Source: Streptomyces cinnabarinus
GTDB taxonomy: Bacteria; Actinomycetota; Actinomycetes; Streptomycetales; Streptomycetaceae
DNA: 64,000 nucleotides
NCBI RefSeq assembly: GCF_027270315.1
Contig: NZ_CP114413.1
Span: forward strand, 6,634,001-6,698,000
Reading direction: 5' to 3'
The notes below the pieces were generated by a model, which saw nothing but the letters and a program-made list of their open reading frames with translations, made no database searches and was not told the DNA's origin. The number at the start of each line of letters is the position of its first letter. The first letter of the stretch is position 1. Position numbers and translations under genes: made by a program. Shown in pieces: positions 17,302 to 24,073 of this stretch.

Positions 17302-18537
17302 ATGGCATCGACCCCCGCACCGCCCCAGGCGCCGCCGAAACCGACCTGGGACCCGAGAAGGCCGGTGCAGCCCTTCCCCTGGCTGCGCCCGACCATCCGC
17401 ATACGGCTCACCCTGCTCTACGGCGGCATGTTCCTGATTGCCGGCATCCTGCTGCTGTCGATCATCTATCTGCTCGCCGCGAGCGCGCTGAACGTCGGCA
17501 GTGACCTGCCCTTCAAGATCCTCTCCGGCCAGGTCTCCAGCGACATGTGCAACCTCGGCGCCACCCGGCTGCCCGCGGACGAGCTGAACCACGCGCTCAA
17601 CGAGTGTGTGAACGAACAGCGCGAGCACGCCCTGGACACCCTGCTCAGCCGCTCCCTGCTGGCCCTGCTCGGCCTCGCGGTCATCGCCTTCGCCTTCGGC
17701 TACGCCATGGCCGGACGCGTCCTGTCGCCGCTCGGCCGGATCACCCGCACCGCCCGCGCGGTGGCCGGCTCCGACCTCTCCCGCCGGATCGAGCTTGACG
17801 GACCGGACGACGAGCTGAAGGAGCTGGCCGACACCTTCGACGACATGCTGGAGCGCCTCCAGCGGGCCTTCACCGCCCAGCAGCGCTTCGTCGGCAACGC
17901 CTCGCACGAACTGCGCACCCCGCTCGCGATCAACCGCACGCTGCTCGAAGTGCACCTGTCCGACCCGGGCGCGCCGATGGAGCTCCAGCAGCTCGGCAAG
18001 ACGCTGCTGGCCACCAACGAGCGCAGCGAGCAGCTCGTCGAGGGACTGCTGCTGCTCGCCCGCAGCGACAACCAGATCGTCGAGCGCAAGCCCGTCGACC
18101 TCGCGGAGGTGGCCGAGCAGGCCGTCGACCAGGTGCACGGCGAGGCGGAGGCCAAGGGCGTGGAGATCCGCGGCAAGCGCGATCCGGCGGTGGTCCAGGG
18201 CAACGGCGTACTGCTGGAGCGGATCGCCCTGAACCTCGTGCAGAACGCCGTGCGGTACAACATCCCCGAGGGCGGCTGGGTCGAGGTCACCACCGAGCTC
18301 CAGCACGGCCAGGCGCTGCTCGTGGTCTCGAACACCGGGCCGGTCGTCCCGGCGTACGAGATCGACAATCTCTTCGAGCCCTTCCGGCGGCTGCGTACCG
18401 AGCGGACCGGCAGTGACAAGGGGGTCGGGCTCGGTCTGTCCATCGCGAGGTCCGTGGCCAGGGCCCACGGCGGGCACATCGCGGCGCAGCCGCGCGAGGG
18501 TGGTGGGCTGGAGATGAGAGTGGCGTTGCCGGTGTGA
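17302..18537 (+). CDS. cutS: CutS sensor histidine kinase
   Basis: Membrane sensor kinase of 411 residues. Two membrane spans (about 36-62 and 115-138) flank a short extracytoplasmic loop. HAMP is at about 139-192, HisKA carries the phosphoacceptor H202 (NASHELRTPL), and the HATPase_c domain has N box (NLVQNAVRYN), F box (LFEPFRRL) and G2 box (GVGLGLSIAR). The loop contains exactly two cysteines, C83 and C102, consistent with reports that CutS senses extracellular disulfide formation. It is co-transcribed with cutR. Confidence 0.95.
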   Translation: MASTPAPPQAPPKPTWDPRRPVQPFPWLRPTIRIRLTLLYGGMFLIAGILLLSIIYLLAASALNVGSDLPFKILSGQVSSDMCNLGATRLPADELNHALNECVNEQREHALDTLLSRSLLALLGLAVIAFAFGYAMAGRVLSPLGRITRTARAVAGSDLSRRIELDGPDDELKELADTFDDMLERLQRAFTAQQRFVGNASHELRTPLAINRTLLEVHLSDPGAPMELQQLGKTLLATNERSEQLVEGLLLLARSDNQIVERKPVDLAEVAEQAVDQVHGEAEAKGVEIRGKRDPAVVQGNGVLLERIALNLVQNAVRYNIPEGGWVEVTTELQHGQALLVVSNTGPVVPAYEIDNLFEPFRRLRTERTGSDKGVGLGLSIARSVARAHGGHIAAQPREGGGLEMRVALPV

Positions 18538-18609
18538 GATCGACGAGCCGACATTCGGGCTTGTTCGCTTTGCGCGGAATTTTCTGAACGCGAACCGAGC
18601 TGTACCGTG

Positions 18610-18623
18610 TGTGATCGATCACA
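18610..18623. promoter_or_regulatory. CRP-like palindrome
   Basis: TGTGATCGATCACA is a perfect 14-base palindrome. Shifted one base out it also reads GTG-N8-CAC, the half-site pattern reported for Streptomyces Crp. It lies 110 bases upstream of the candidate -35 box. Binding is inferred only from sequence. Confidence 0.4.
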
Positions 18624-18733
18624 AGGGCGAATTTCCGGCCATCTACTGTGAGTGATCATGTGACCTGTCGGAAAGCCGGGAAAATCCGGGTTTTCACGGG
18701 TCTTGATCACGGGAAGTACACGGTGAGACGCCT

Positions 18734-18763
18734 TTGAACTGCGGCGTTAGGACCGTGTACGGT
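18734..18763 (+). promoter_or_regulatory. candidate sigma-HrdB promoter for the DUF4193 gene
   Basis: TTGAAC (18734-18739) and TACGGT (18758-18763) are separated by 18 bases, a good fit to the vegetative consensus TTGACN-18-TAGAPuT-like pattern of streptomycetes. Confidence 0.5.
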
Positions 18764-18929
18764 CCCGTTCGCCATCCAAGCCGATCACTCTTGAGGAGTC
18801 CGGTTGGGTGTCGATTGAGTAACAGACCTTGATGTGAGGCAAAATCTCCGCCTCAGGTCGGGCACAAGTCCGGCCTCTCACGCGTTACGTGCGCTGAGAC
18901 ACCGCAGACACCCAGAGGGGGAGAGCGAC

Positions 18930-19226
18930 ATGGCAACGGATTACGACACCCCACGCAAGACCGACGACGACGTCGACTCGGACAGCCTTGAAGAGCTCAA
19001 GGCCCGGCGGAACGACAAGTCGACCTCCGCAGTGGACGTCGACGAGTTCGAGGCCGCAGAAGGCCTGGAGCTGCCCGGCGCGGACCTCTCCAATGAGGAG
19101 CTGGCCGTCCGGGTGCTGCCCAAGCAGCAGGACGAGTTCACCTGCATGAGCTGCTTCCTGGTGCACCACCGCAGCCAGCTGGCCCGGGAGAAGAACGGTC
19201 AGCCGATCTGCCGCGACTGCGACTGA
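18930..19226 (+). CDS. DUF4193 zinc-ribbon protein
   Basis: Small acidic protein of 98 residues, universally conserved in actinobacteria and of unknown function. It has an Asp/Glu-rich N-terminal half and a C-terminal zinc ribbon formed by C72, C75, C94 and C97 (CMSC ... CRDC). M. tuberculosis Rv2699c belongs to the same family, where a role in transcription or RNA polymerase binding has been discussed for similar small proteins; this is not shown by the sequence. GAGGGGGAG precedes the ATG. The next gene follows 13 bases later. Confidence 0.9.
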   Translation: MATDYDTPRKTDDDVDSDSLEELKARRNDKSTSAVDVDEFEAAEGLELPGADLSNEELAVRVLPKQQDEFTCMSCFLVHHRSQLAREKNGQPICRDCD

Positions 19227-19239
19227 GGGCGGGTCGGGC

Positions 19240-20181
19240 ATGACCGGCTCGACCTCTCCTTGGAAGCGCCGCTTCCCCGCGCGGGGAGCGGACCAAGGGC
19301 CGCCCGGCGGCCCCTACGGCGCGCGTGACGACGAGCGAGGCTCATCCGGTACTGGATCGGCCTCGCTCGAACCGGCGGCCGGCCCTGGCGATCCGCCGGT
19401 GCCGGCGCAGTCTCCCGCGCCCGTGGCCCGGCGCCGCGCCGCGGTCATGCGCGACAAGGCCAGAGAAGGCGTCCGCAAGGGCGGCAGCCGCGCCAAGGCG
19501 GGGCTGGCCTACCTGGCCGACCGCGTCATCGAGAACGCCCCGCGTGTGCCCGTACGGGACCTCGCGACCCTGCGCGGACAGTTCCCGGGGCTCGGCCCCG
19601 AGCAGCTCGCCGACAAGCTCGTGACGGGCGCCATGGCCGCGACCTCGACCGTCGGCGCGGGCGTGGGCGCGGCGGCGATGCTGCCTGTTCCGCCCGCGAT
19701 GCCCGCGGAGCTGGCCGCGGAGATCACCGGAGTCGCCGCGATCGAGCTGAAGCTGATCGCCGAACTCCACGAGGTCTACGGCGTGCGACCGCCGGGGAAC
19801 CTGAAACAGCGCTCCACCGCGTACCTCGACTCCTGGTCGGGGGAGCGCGGCGTCGACGTGACCAGACCGTCGACGGTGGGTCTGGCGCTGAACAGCCATA
19901 TGAAGCACCAGCTGCGCCAGCAGATCATGAAGCGCATGGTGCGCAATCTGCCGAACCTGATGCCGTTCATGGTGGGCGCGGCCGTCGGCGCGCTGATGAA
20001 CCGCAGGGACACCAGAAGGCTGGCCGACCGGATCCGCGCCGATCTGCGCAAGAACCAGGTGCCCTGGGACGCGCTCGCGGACCTCCCGGCGCTGGAGGCG
20101 CCCGCCGATCCGCTGACGATGGGCGAGATCACCGGGGAAGTGGGCCGCAAGCGGTTCGGGCGGGGCAGACCCACCCGCTGA
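19240..20181 (+). CDS. conserved hypothetical protein with a hydrophobic Gly/Ala core
   Basis: Protein of 313 residues. A Pro/Gly-rich, poorly conserved N-terminus (1-60) leads into a basic segment (RRRAAVMRDKAREGVRKGG), then a helical region with hydrophobic stretches at about 127-165 (TGAMAATSTVGAGVGAAAML) and about 235-252 (LMPFMVGAAVGALM). The middle (ELAAEITGVAAIELKLIAELHEVYG) faintly recalls EcsC-like proteins. It could be membrane-associated. It follows the DUF4193 gene in the same direction and ends at a hairpin. I cannot assign a function. Confidence 0.8.
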   Translation: MTGSTSPWKRRFPARGADQGPPGGPYGARDDERGSSGTGSASLEPAAGPGDPPVPAQSPAPVARRRAAVMRDKAREGVRKGGSRAKAGLAYLADRVIENAPRVPVRDLATLRGQFPGLGPEQLADKLVTGAMAATSTVGAGVGAAAMLPVPPAMPAELAAEITGVAAIELKLIAELHEVYGVRPPGNLKQRSTAYLDSWSGERGVDVTRPSTVGLALNSHMKHQLRQQIMKRMVRNLPNLMPFMVGAAVGALMNRRDTRRLADRIRADLRKNQVPWDALADLPALEAPADPLTMGEITGEVGRKRFGRGRPTR

Positions 20182-20192
20182 GGGCGCGCACC

Positions 20193-20213
20193 GGGTCCCC
20201 GCACCGGGGACCC
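20193..20213. terminator. bidirectional hairpin terminator
   Basis: GGGTCCCC and GGGGACCC form an 8-bp stem around a short loop between the convergent hypothetical gene and the DUF3093 gene. Confidence 0.7.
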
Positions 20214-20227
20214 TTCGACCCTGTGTG

Positions 20228-20686
20228 CTAGGCCGCCTTCGCCGCCCTGATGGCCTCGGCCAGTGCCTCCGGCTCGCGGGTCGACAGGTACAGGTACGGC
20301 GTCGGGTCCTCGGGGTCGGTGACCGCCACCTTCAGTGCCGTCGGGATGTAGGCCCGCAGCAGCAGGAAGGCACGGGTGTCGGCCTTGTGGGTCCGCCAGG
20401 CGCGAGCCTCCTCGGCGTCCAGGATCTCCGCCTCGCCCAGCGCCTTGACCGGGATCTTCGCCTCGCCCGCGATCAGCGAACCGGCCACCACCCGGATCCG
20501 GACCGAGCCGTAGGAGCTGGCCACCACGGCCGCGGCGGCCGTGCCGCCGGCCAGTCCGCCGAGCATCGGCAGGGTGCCGAACGGCAGCAGGATCAGCGCC
20601 AGGGAGACGCCGACCAGCACCGACATCAGCCACCACGAGCGGGGGGCGGTGAGGCGTTCTTCGTACGGGGTGGCGGAGAGCTGCAT
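20228..20686 (-). CDS. DUF3093 membrane protein
   Basis: Protein of 152 residues with two adjacent membrane spans near the N-terminus (about 18-38 and 40-60) and a cytosolic C-terminal domain ending with LSTREPEALAEAIRAAKAA. DUF3093 proteins are conserved beside dut in actinobacteria (Rv2698 in M. tuberculosis by memory) and have no known role; the fold recalls PH-like membrane-associated domains. It is divergent from the thioesterase gene, with only 58 bases between the two starts. Confidence 0.87.
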   Translation of the reverse strand: MQLSATPYEERLTAPRSWWLMSVLVGVSLALILLPFGTLPMLGGLAGGTAAAAVVASSYGSVRIRVVAGSLIAGEAKIPVKALGEAEILDAEEARAWRTHKADTRAFLLLRAYIPTALKVAVTDPEDPTPYLYLSTREPEALAEAIRAAKAA

Positions 20687-20744
20687 GGAGCCAAGCTTGG
20701 CACGGTGTCCGGAAGGCGCCGACGCGCGGGTAAGGTCTGCGCCT

Positions 20745-21329
20745 GTGAGTGGTACATCCGCAAGCCTTCAGCCCCCGGCCGACGCCGTGACACCGGTACG
20801 GCACCCGGACGCCCCCGCGCCCGGTGAGCTGCTCGGCGCGCACTACGGCGAGTGTTTCGGCTGTGGCGGTGAGCAGCCGCACGGGCTGCACCTCCAGGCG
20901 CGGGCGGGCGAAGGGGTCTCCCTCACCGCCGAGTTCGCCGTGCGCCCCGAGCACCAGGGCGCCCCGGGCCTCGCCCACGGCGGGATCCTCGCGACCGCGC
21001 TCGACGAGACCCTCGGTTCGCTGAACTGGCTGCTGCGCACCATCGCCGTGACCGGACGGCTGGAGACGGACTTCCGGCGGCCGGTGCCGGTGGGCACCAC
21101 GCTGCACCTCGAGGCCGAGGTGACCGCGGTGGCCGGGCGGAAGATCTACTCCCGGGCCACCGGACGCGTCGGCGGCCCCGACGGCCCGCTCGCCGTCCGC
21201 GCCGAGGCGCTGTTCATCGAGGTCAAGGTCGACCACTTCATCGACAACGGCCGCCCGGAGGAGATCCGGGCCGCGATGAGCGACCCGGACCAGGTGCGCC
21301 GCGCCCGCGCCTTCGAGGTGAACCCGTGA
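20745..21329 (+). CDS. PaaI-type hotdog thioesterase
   Basis: Probable acyl-CoA thioesterase of 194 residues. The hotdog domain (about 45-165) contains HQGAPGLAHGGILATALDE, the family's substrate/active-site segment, preceded by a conserved CFGCG motif. The start was set at GTG 20745; a TAAGGT hexamer at 20731-20736 lies 8 bases before it with no ribosome site, so the mRNA is probably leaderless. The stop overlaps the GTG start of dut (GTGA). Confidence 0.85.
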   Translation: MSGTSASLQPPADAVTPVRHPDAPAPGELLGAHYGECFGCGGEQPHGLHLQARAGEGVSLTAEFAVRPEHQGAPGLAHGGILATALDETLGSLNWLLRTIAVTGRLETDFRRPVPVGTTLHLEAEVTAVAGRKIYSRATGRVGGPDGPLAVRAEALFIEVKVDHFIDNGRPEEIRAAMSDPDQVRRARAFEVNP

Positions 21330-21877
21330 GCCGTGCCCCCCTGGACGTGCTGATCCGCCGCGTCGACCCGGACGTACCGCTTCCGTCGTACGAGCACCCC
21401 GGCGACGCGGGGGCGGATCTGCGCACCACCGAGGGCTGTGAACTGAAGCCGGGGGAGCGCGCGGTGCTGCCGACCGGGGTGTCTGTGGCGCTCCCTGAGG
21501 GGTACGCGGCCTTCGTGCATCCACGGTCCGGTCTCGCCGCCCGCTGCGGTGTCGCCCTGGTGAATGCCCCAGGGACGGTTGATGCCGGGTACCGTGGGGA
21601 GATCAAGGTGATCGTGGTGAATCTCGACCCGCGCGAGTCCGTGCGGTTCGAGCGCTTCGACCGGATTGCCCAACTGGTCGTCCAGCAGGTCGAGAGGGTC
21701 CGCTTCCAGGAGGTCGCGGAGCTTCCCGACTCGGCGCGGGCCGAGGGGGGCTTCGGGTCCACCGGTGGGCACGCCGCCGTGGACGGCGGGCGCGGCACAA
21801 GCGGTCAGGCCGCCGACGGCGGCACGACGGGTGGGACTAGATACGCTTCGGTCGTATCCGACCGGGAAGGACAGTGA
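21326..21877 (+). CDS. dut: dUTP diphosphatase
   Basis: Homotrimeric dUTPase that hydrolyses dUTP to dUMP, keeping uracil out of DNA and feeding dTMP synthesis. All five motifs can be followed in 183 residues: HPGDAGADL (motif 1), PRSGLA (2), NAPGTVDAGYRGE (3), RFDRIAQLV (4) and the flexible glycine-rich motif 5 (ARAEGGFGSTG). About 35 extra residues follow motif 5 and look disordered. The GTG start overlaps the thioesterase stop, indicating coupling, and the next gene starts one base after this stop. Confidence 0.95.
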   Translation: MSRAPLDVLIRRVDPDVPLPSYEHPGDAGADLRTTEGCELKPGERAVLPTGVSVALPEGYAAFVHPRSGLAARCGVALVNAPGTVDAGYRGEIKVIVVNLDPRESVRFERFDRIAQLVVQQVERVRFQEVAELPDSARAEGGFGSTGGHAAVDGGRGTSGQAADGGTTGGTRYASVVSDREGQ

Positions 21878-21878
21878 C

Positions 21879-22640
21879 GTGTTCGGACGTCGCAAGAAGA
21901 AGGGTGCCGCCGAGGACGCGGCCGGCGAGCCCGAGCAGGTCGTCGACGGCGTCGACACCGAGGCGGACGACGAGGGCACGCGCGAGCGCGTGCGTCTGGA
22001 GCCGGAGCCGCGGCCCGACGGGCCGTGGGACAGCACCGAGGTGCGCGAGCCCGGCGAGGGCCGGGTCGACCTGGGCGGGCTCTTCGTGCCCGGGGTCGAG
22101 GGCATGGAGCTGAGGGTCGAGGTCGCGGGCGACGCGATCGTCGCGGCGACCGTCGTCCTGCGGGACAGCGCGGTCCAGTTGCAGGCCTTCGCCGCTCCCA
22201 AGCGCGAGGGCATCTGGGGCGAGGTGCGCGAGGAGATCGGCACCGGCATCACCCAGCAGGGCGGCATCATCGACGAGGTCGAGGGTCCGCTGGGCTGGGA
22301 GCTGCGGGCGCAGGTCCCGGTGCAGCTGCCGGACGGCACGGGCGGCTTCCAGGTCGTGCGGTTCGTCGGTGTGGACGGCCCGCGCTGGTTCCTGCGCGGG
22401 GTCATCTCCGGCCAGGGCGCGGTGCAGCCGCAGGCGGCCGGACTGCTGGAGCAGATCTTCCGGGACACGGTCGTGGTCCGCGGTGAGGGCCCGATGGCGC
22501 CCCGCGACCCGATCGTGCTGAAGCTGCCGAACGACGCCCAGATGGTCCCCGAGGGGGTCCAGCAGGAGGAGGCCGGTTCCCGGTTCTCCGGCGGCATGGG
22601 GCAGTTGCAGCGCGGCCCGGAGATCACCGAGGTTCGCTAG
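21879..22640 (+). CDS. DUF3710 family protein
   Basis: Conserved actinobacterial protein of 253 residues with unknown function, next to dut as in M. tuberculosis (Rv2696c by memory). It begins with a basic FGRRKKK segment, then an acidic linker to about residue 60, then a single globular domain (about 62-240) rich in beta strands (GMELRVEVAGDAIVAATVVL, VVRFVGVDGPRWFLRGVISG). No signal or membrane span is present. The GTG start at 21879 has GGAAGGA upstream. A hairpin ends the dut operon after this gene. Confidence 0.87.
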   Translation: MFGRRKKKGAAEDAAGEPEQVVDGVDTEADDEGTRERVRLEPEPRPDGPWDSTEVREPGEGRVDLGGLFVPGVEGMELRVEVAGDAIVAATVVLRDSAVQLQAFAAPKREGIWGEVREEIGTGITQQGGIIDEVEGPLGWELRAQVPVQLPDGTGGFQVVRFVGVDGPRWFLRGVISGQGAVQPQAAGLLEQIFRDTVVVRGEGPMAPRDPIVLKLPNDAQMVPEGVQQEEAGSRFSGGMGQLQRGPEITEVR

Positions 22641-22660
22641 ACGCCGGACAGACAGGCGGC

Positions 22661-22692
22661 AAAGGGTCGTACCCCTCGGGGTGCGGCCCTTT
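22661..22692 (+). terminator. hairpin terminator after the dut operon
   Basis: AAAGGG-CG-ACCCC and its complement GGGGT-CG-CCCTTT form a stem with three single-base mismatches and a TC loop, ending in CCCTTTCC. It lies 20 bases after the DUF3710 stop. Confidence 0.75.
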
Positions 22693-22797
22693 CCGTTGCG
22701 CGGGCTCTTGACGGCCTATTGGTCTGGACCTATGGTCTGCGGCCAACGCCTGCGTTCACAGAGGCGCTCCTTGTTCATGCATGAGAACGGAGTCGCT

Positions 22798-23964
22798 ATG
22801 CGCCGTACCCCCCTCCTCGCGACGGTGGCAGCCCTCGTCGCGAGCGTTCTCGCCTGGCCCGCCGACGCCGCCCCCACCGCTTTCGCGCACCCCGGTGTCA
22901 CGGTCTCCAAGAGCCAGCTGGACTTCACCCGCTCCAAGGTCCTCGTCGGCGCCCAGCCCTGGAAGGGCGCCTACGACCAGATGATGGGGAGCAGGTACGC
23001 CGACCAGAACCGCACGCCCAAGCCGCGCGCGGTGGTGGAGTGCGGCTCGTACTCCAATCCCGACCACGGCTGCACCGACGAGCGCCAGGACGCGATGGCC
23101 GCGTACACCAACGCCCTCGCCTGGTACATCACGCGGGACGCGCGCTACGCCCAGAAGTCCATCCAGCTGATGGACGCCTGGTCCGCCGTCATCACGGACC
23201 ACACCAACAGCAACGCCCCGCTCCAGACCGGCTGGGCGGGCTCGTCCTGGTCCAAGGCCGCGGAGATCATCAAGCACACCTACGCCGGCGGCTGGCCGAA
23301 CTCCGGGCGGTTCGCGACGATGCTCCGCAACGTCTACCTCCCCGAGATCATCAACGGCTCCAACTCCAACGGGAACTGGGAGCTGACGATGATGGAGGCC
23401 GCCGTCGGCATCTCCGTCTTCCTGGAGGACAAGGCGTCCTACGACAAGGCCATGGCGAAGTTCCGCACCCGCACCGCGGCCTACGTCTACCTCGAATCCG
23501 ACGGCGCGCTGCCGAAGACCGTGCCGAGCCAGAACCTCGACACCCGCGACAAGATCGTCAAGTACTGGCAGGGCCAGTCCACCTTCGTCACCGGACTCAC
23601 CCAGGAGACCTGCCGCGACCTCACGCACACCGGTTACGGCATCTCCTCGATCTCGCACATCGCCGAGACCAGCCGGATCCAGGGCCAGGACCTGTACGGC
23701 ACCGACGTCGGCGAGCGGCTGCGGCACGCGCTCGGATTCCAGTCCAAGTACCAGCTCGGTACGGCCGTGCCCGGCTGGCTGTGCGGCGGCTCCCTGCACC
23801 TCGGGCTCGGGCCCGTCACCGAGGTCGGCTACAACGCCCTGCACAACCGGCTCGGCCACGCCATGACCAACACCGAGACGCTGACCAGGAACAGCCGCCC
23901 GGCCGGCAGCAACAACCTCTTCGTCGCCTGGGAGACCCTCACCCACGGGGACAACCCCTCCTGA
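22798..23964 (+). CDS. secreted alginate lyase family protein
   Basis: Exported protein of 388 residues with a signal peptide of about 24-27 residues (MRRTPLLATVAALVASVLAW...ADA). The mature part matches the alginate_lyase (PF05426) alpha/alpha toroid fold: ERQDAMAAYTNALAWYIT, a conserved NGNWELTMMEA segment near 200-210 and SISHIAETSRIQGQDLY near 300. It probably cleaves or binds an acidic polysaccharide, but the substrate in this host is unknown. The ATG at 22798 follows CGGAG; an upstream in-frame ATG adds seven residues. It stands alone between two terminators. Confidence 0.85.
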   Translation: MRRTPLLATVAALVASVLAWPADAAPTAFAHPGVTVSKSQLDFTRSKVLVGAQPWKGAYDQMMGSRYADQNRTPKPRAVVECGSYSNPDHGCTDERQDAMAAYTNALAWYITRDARYAQKSIQLMDAWSAVITDHTNSNAPLQTGWAGSSWSKAAEIIKHTYAGGWPNSGRFATMLRNVYLPEIINGSNSNGNWELTMMEAAVGISVFLEDKASYDKAMAKFRTRTAAYVYLESDGALPKTVPSQNLDTRDKIVKYWQGQSTFVTGLTQETCRDLTHTGYGISSISHIAETSRIQGQDLYGTDVGERLRHALGFQSKYQLGTAVPGWLCGGSLHLGLGPVTEVGYNALHNRLGHAMTNTETLTRNSRPAGSNNLFVAWETLTHGDNPS

Positions 23965-23967
23965 GCC

Positions 23968-23981
23968 GGGGGAGAGCCCCC
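23968..23981 (+). terminator. short hairpin after the alginate lyase gene
   Basis: GGGGG-AGAG-CCCCC directly follows the stop codon. It is short but entirely G:C paired. Confidence 0.5.
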
Positions 23982-24073
23982 GCCGGGTGCGGTGCGTCAG
24001 GGTTGCGTCAAAAGCACCCCGGCCGCCGCACCCGGTGTCATATGTCCGGTTTGCTGGCCGTAAGGTCGACGCT

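Larger units (their letters stand above)
18538..18929. other. 392-base intergenic region between cutS and the DUF4193 gene
   Basis: No gene is visible. The AT content is higher than in neighbouring coding DNA. It contains a CRP-like palindrome (18610-18623) and a good candidate vegetative promoter (18734-18763), which would leave a leader of about 160 bases before the DUF4193 start. Confidence 0.6.
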
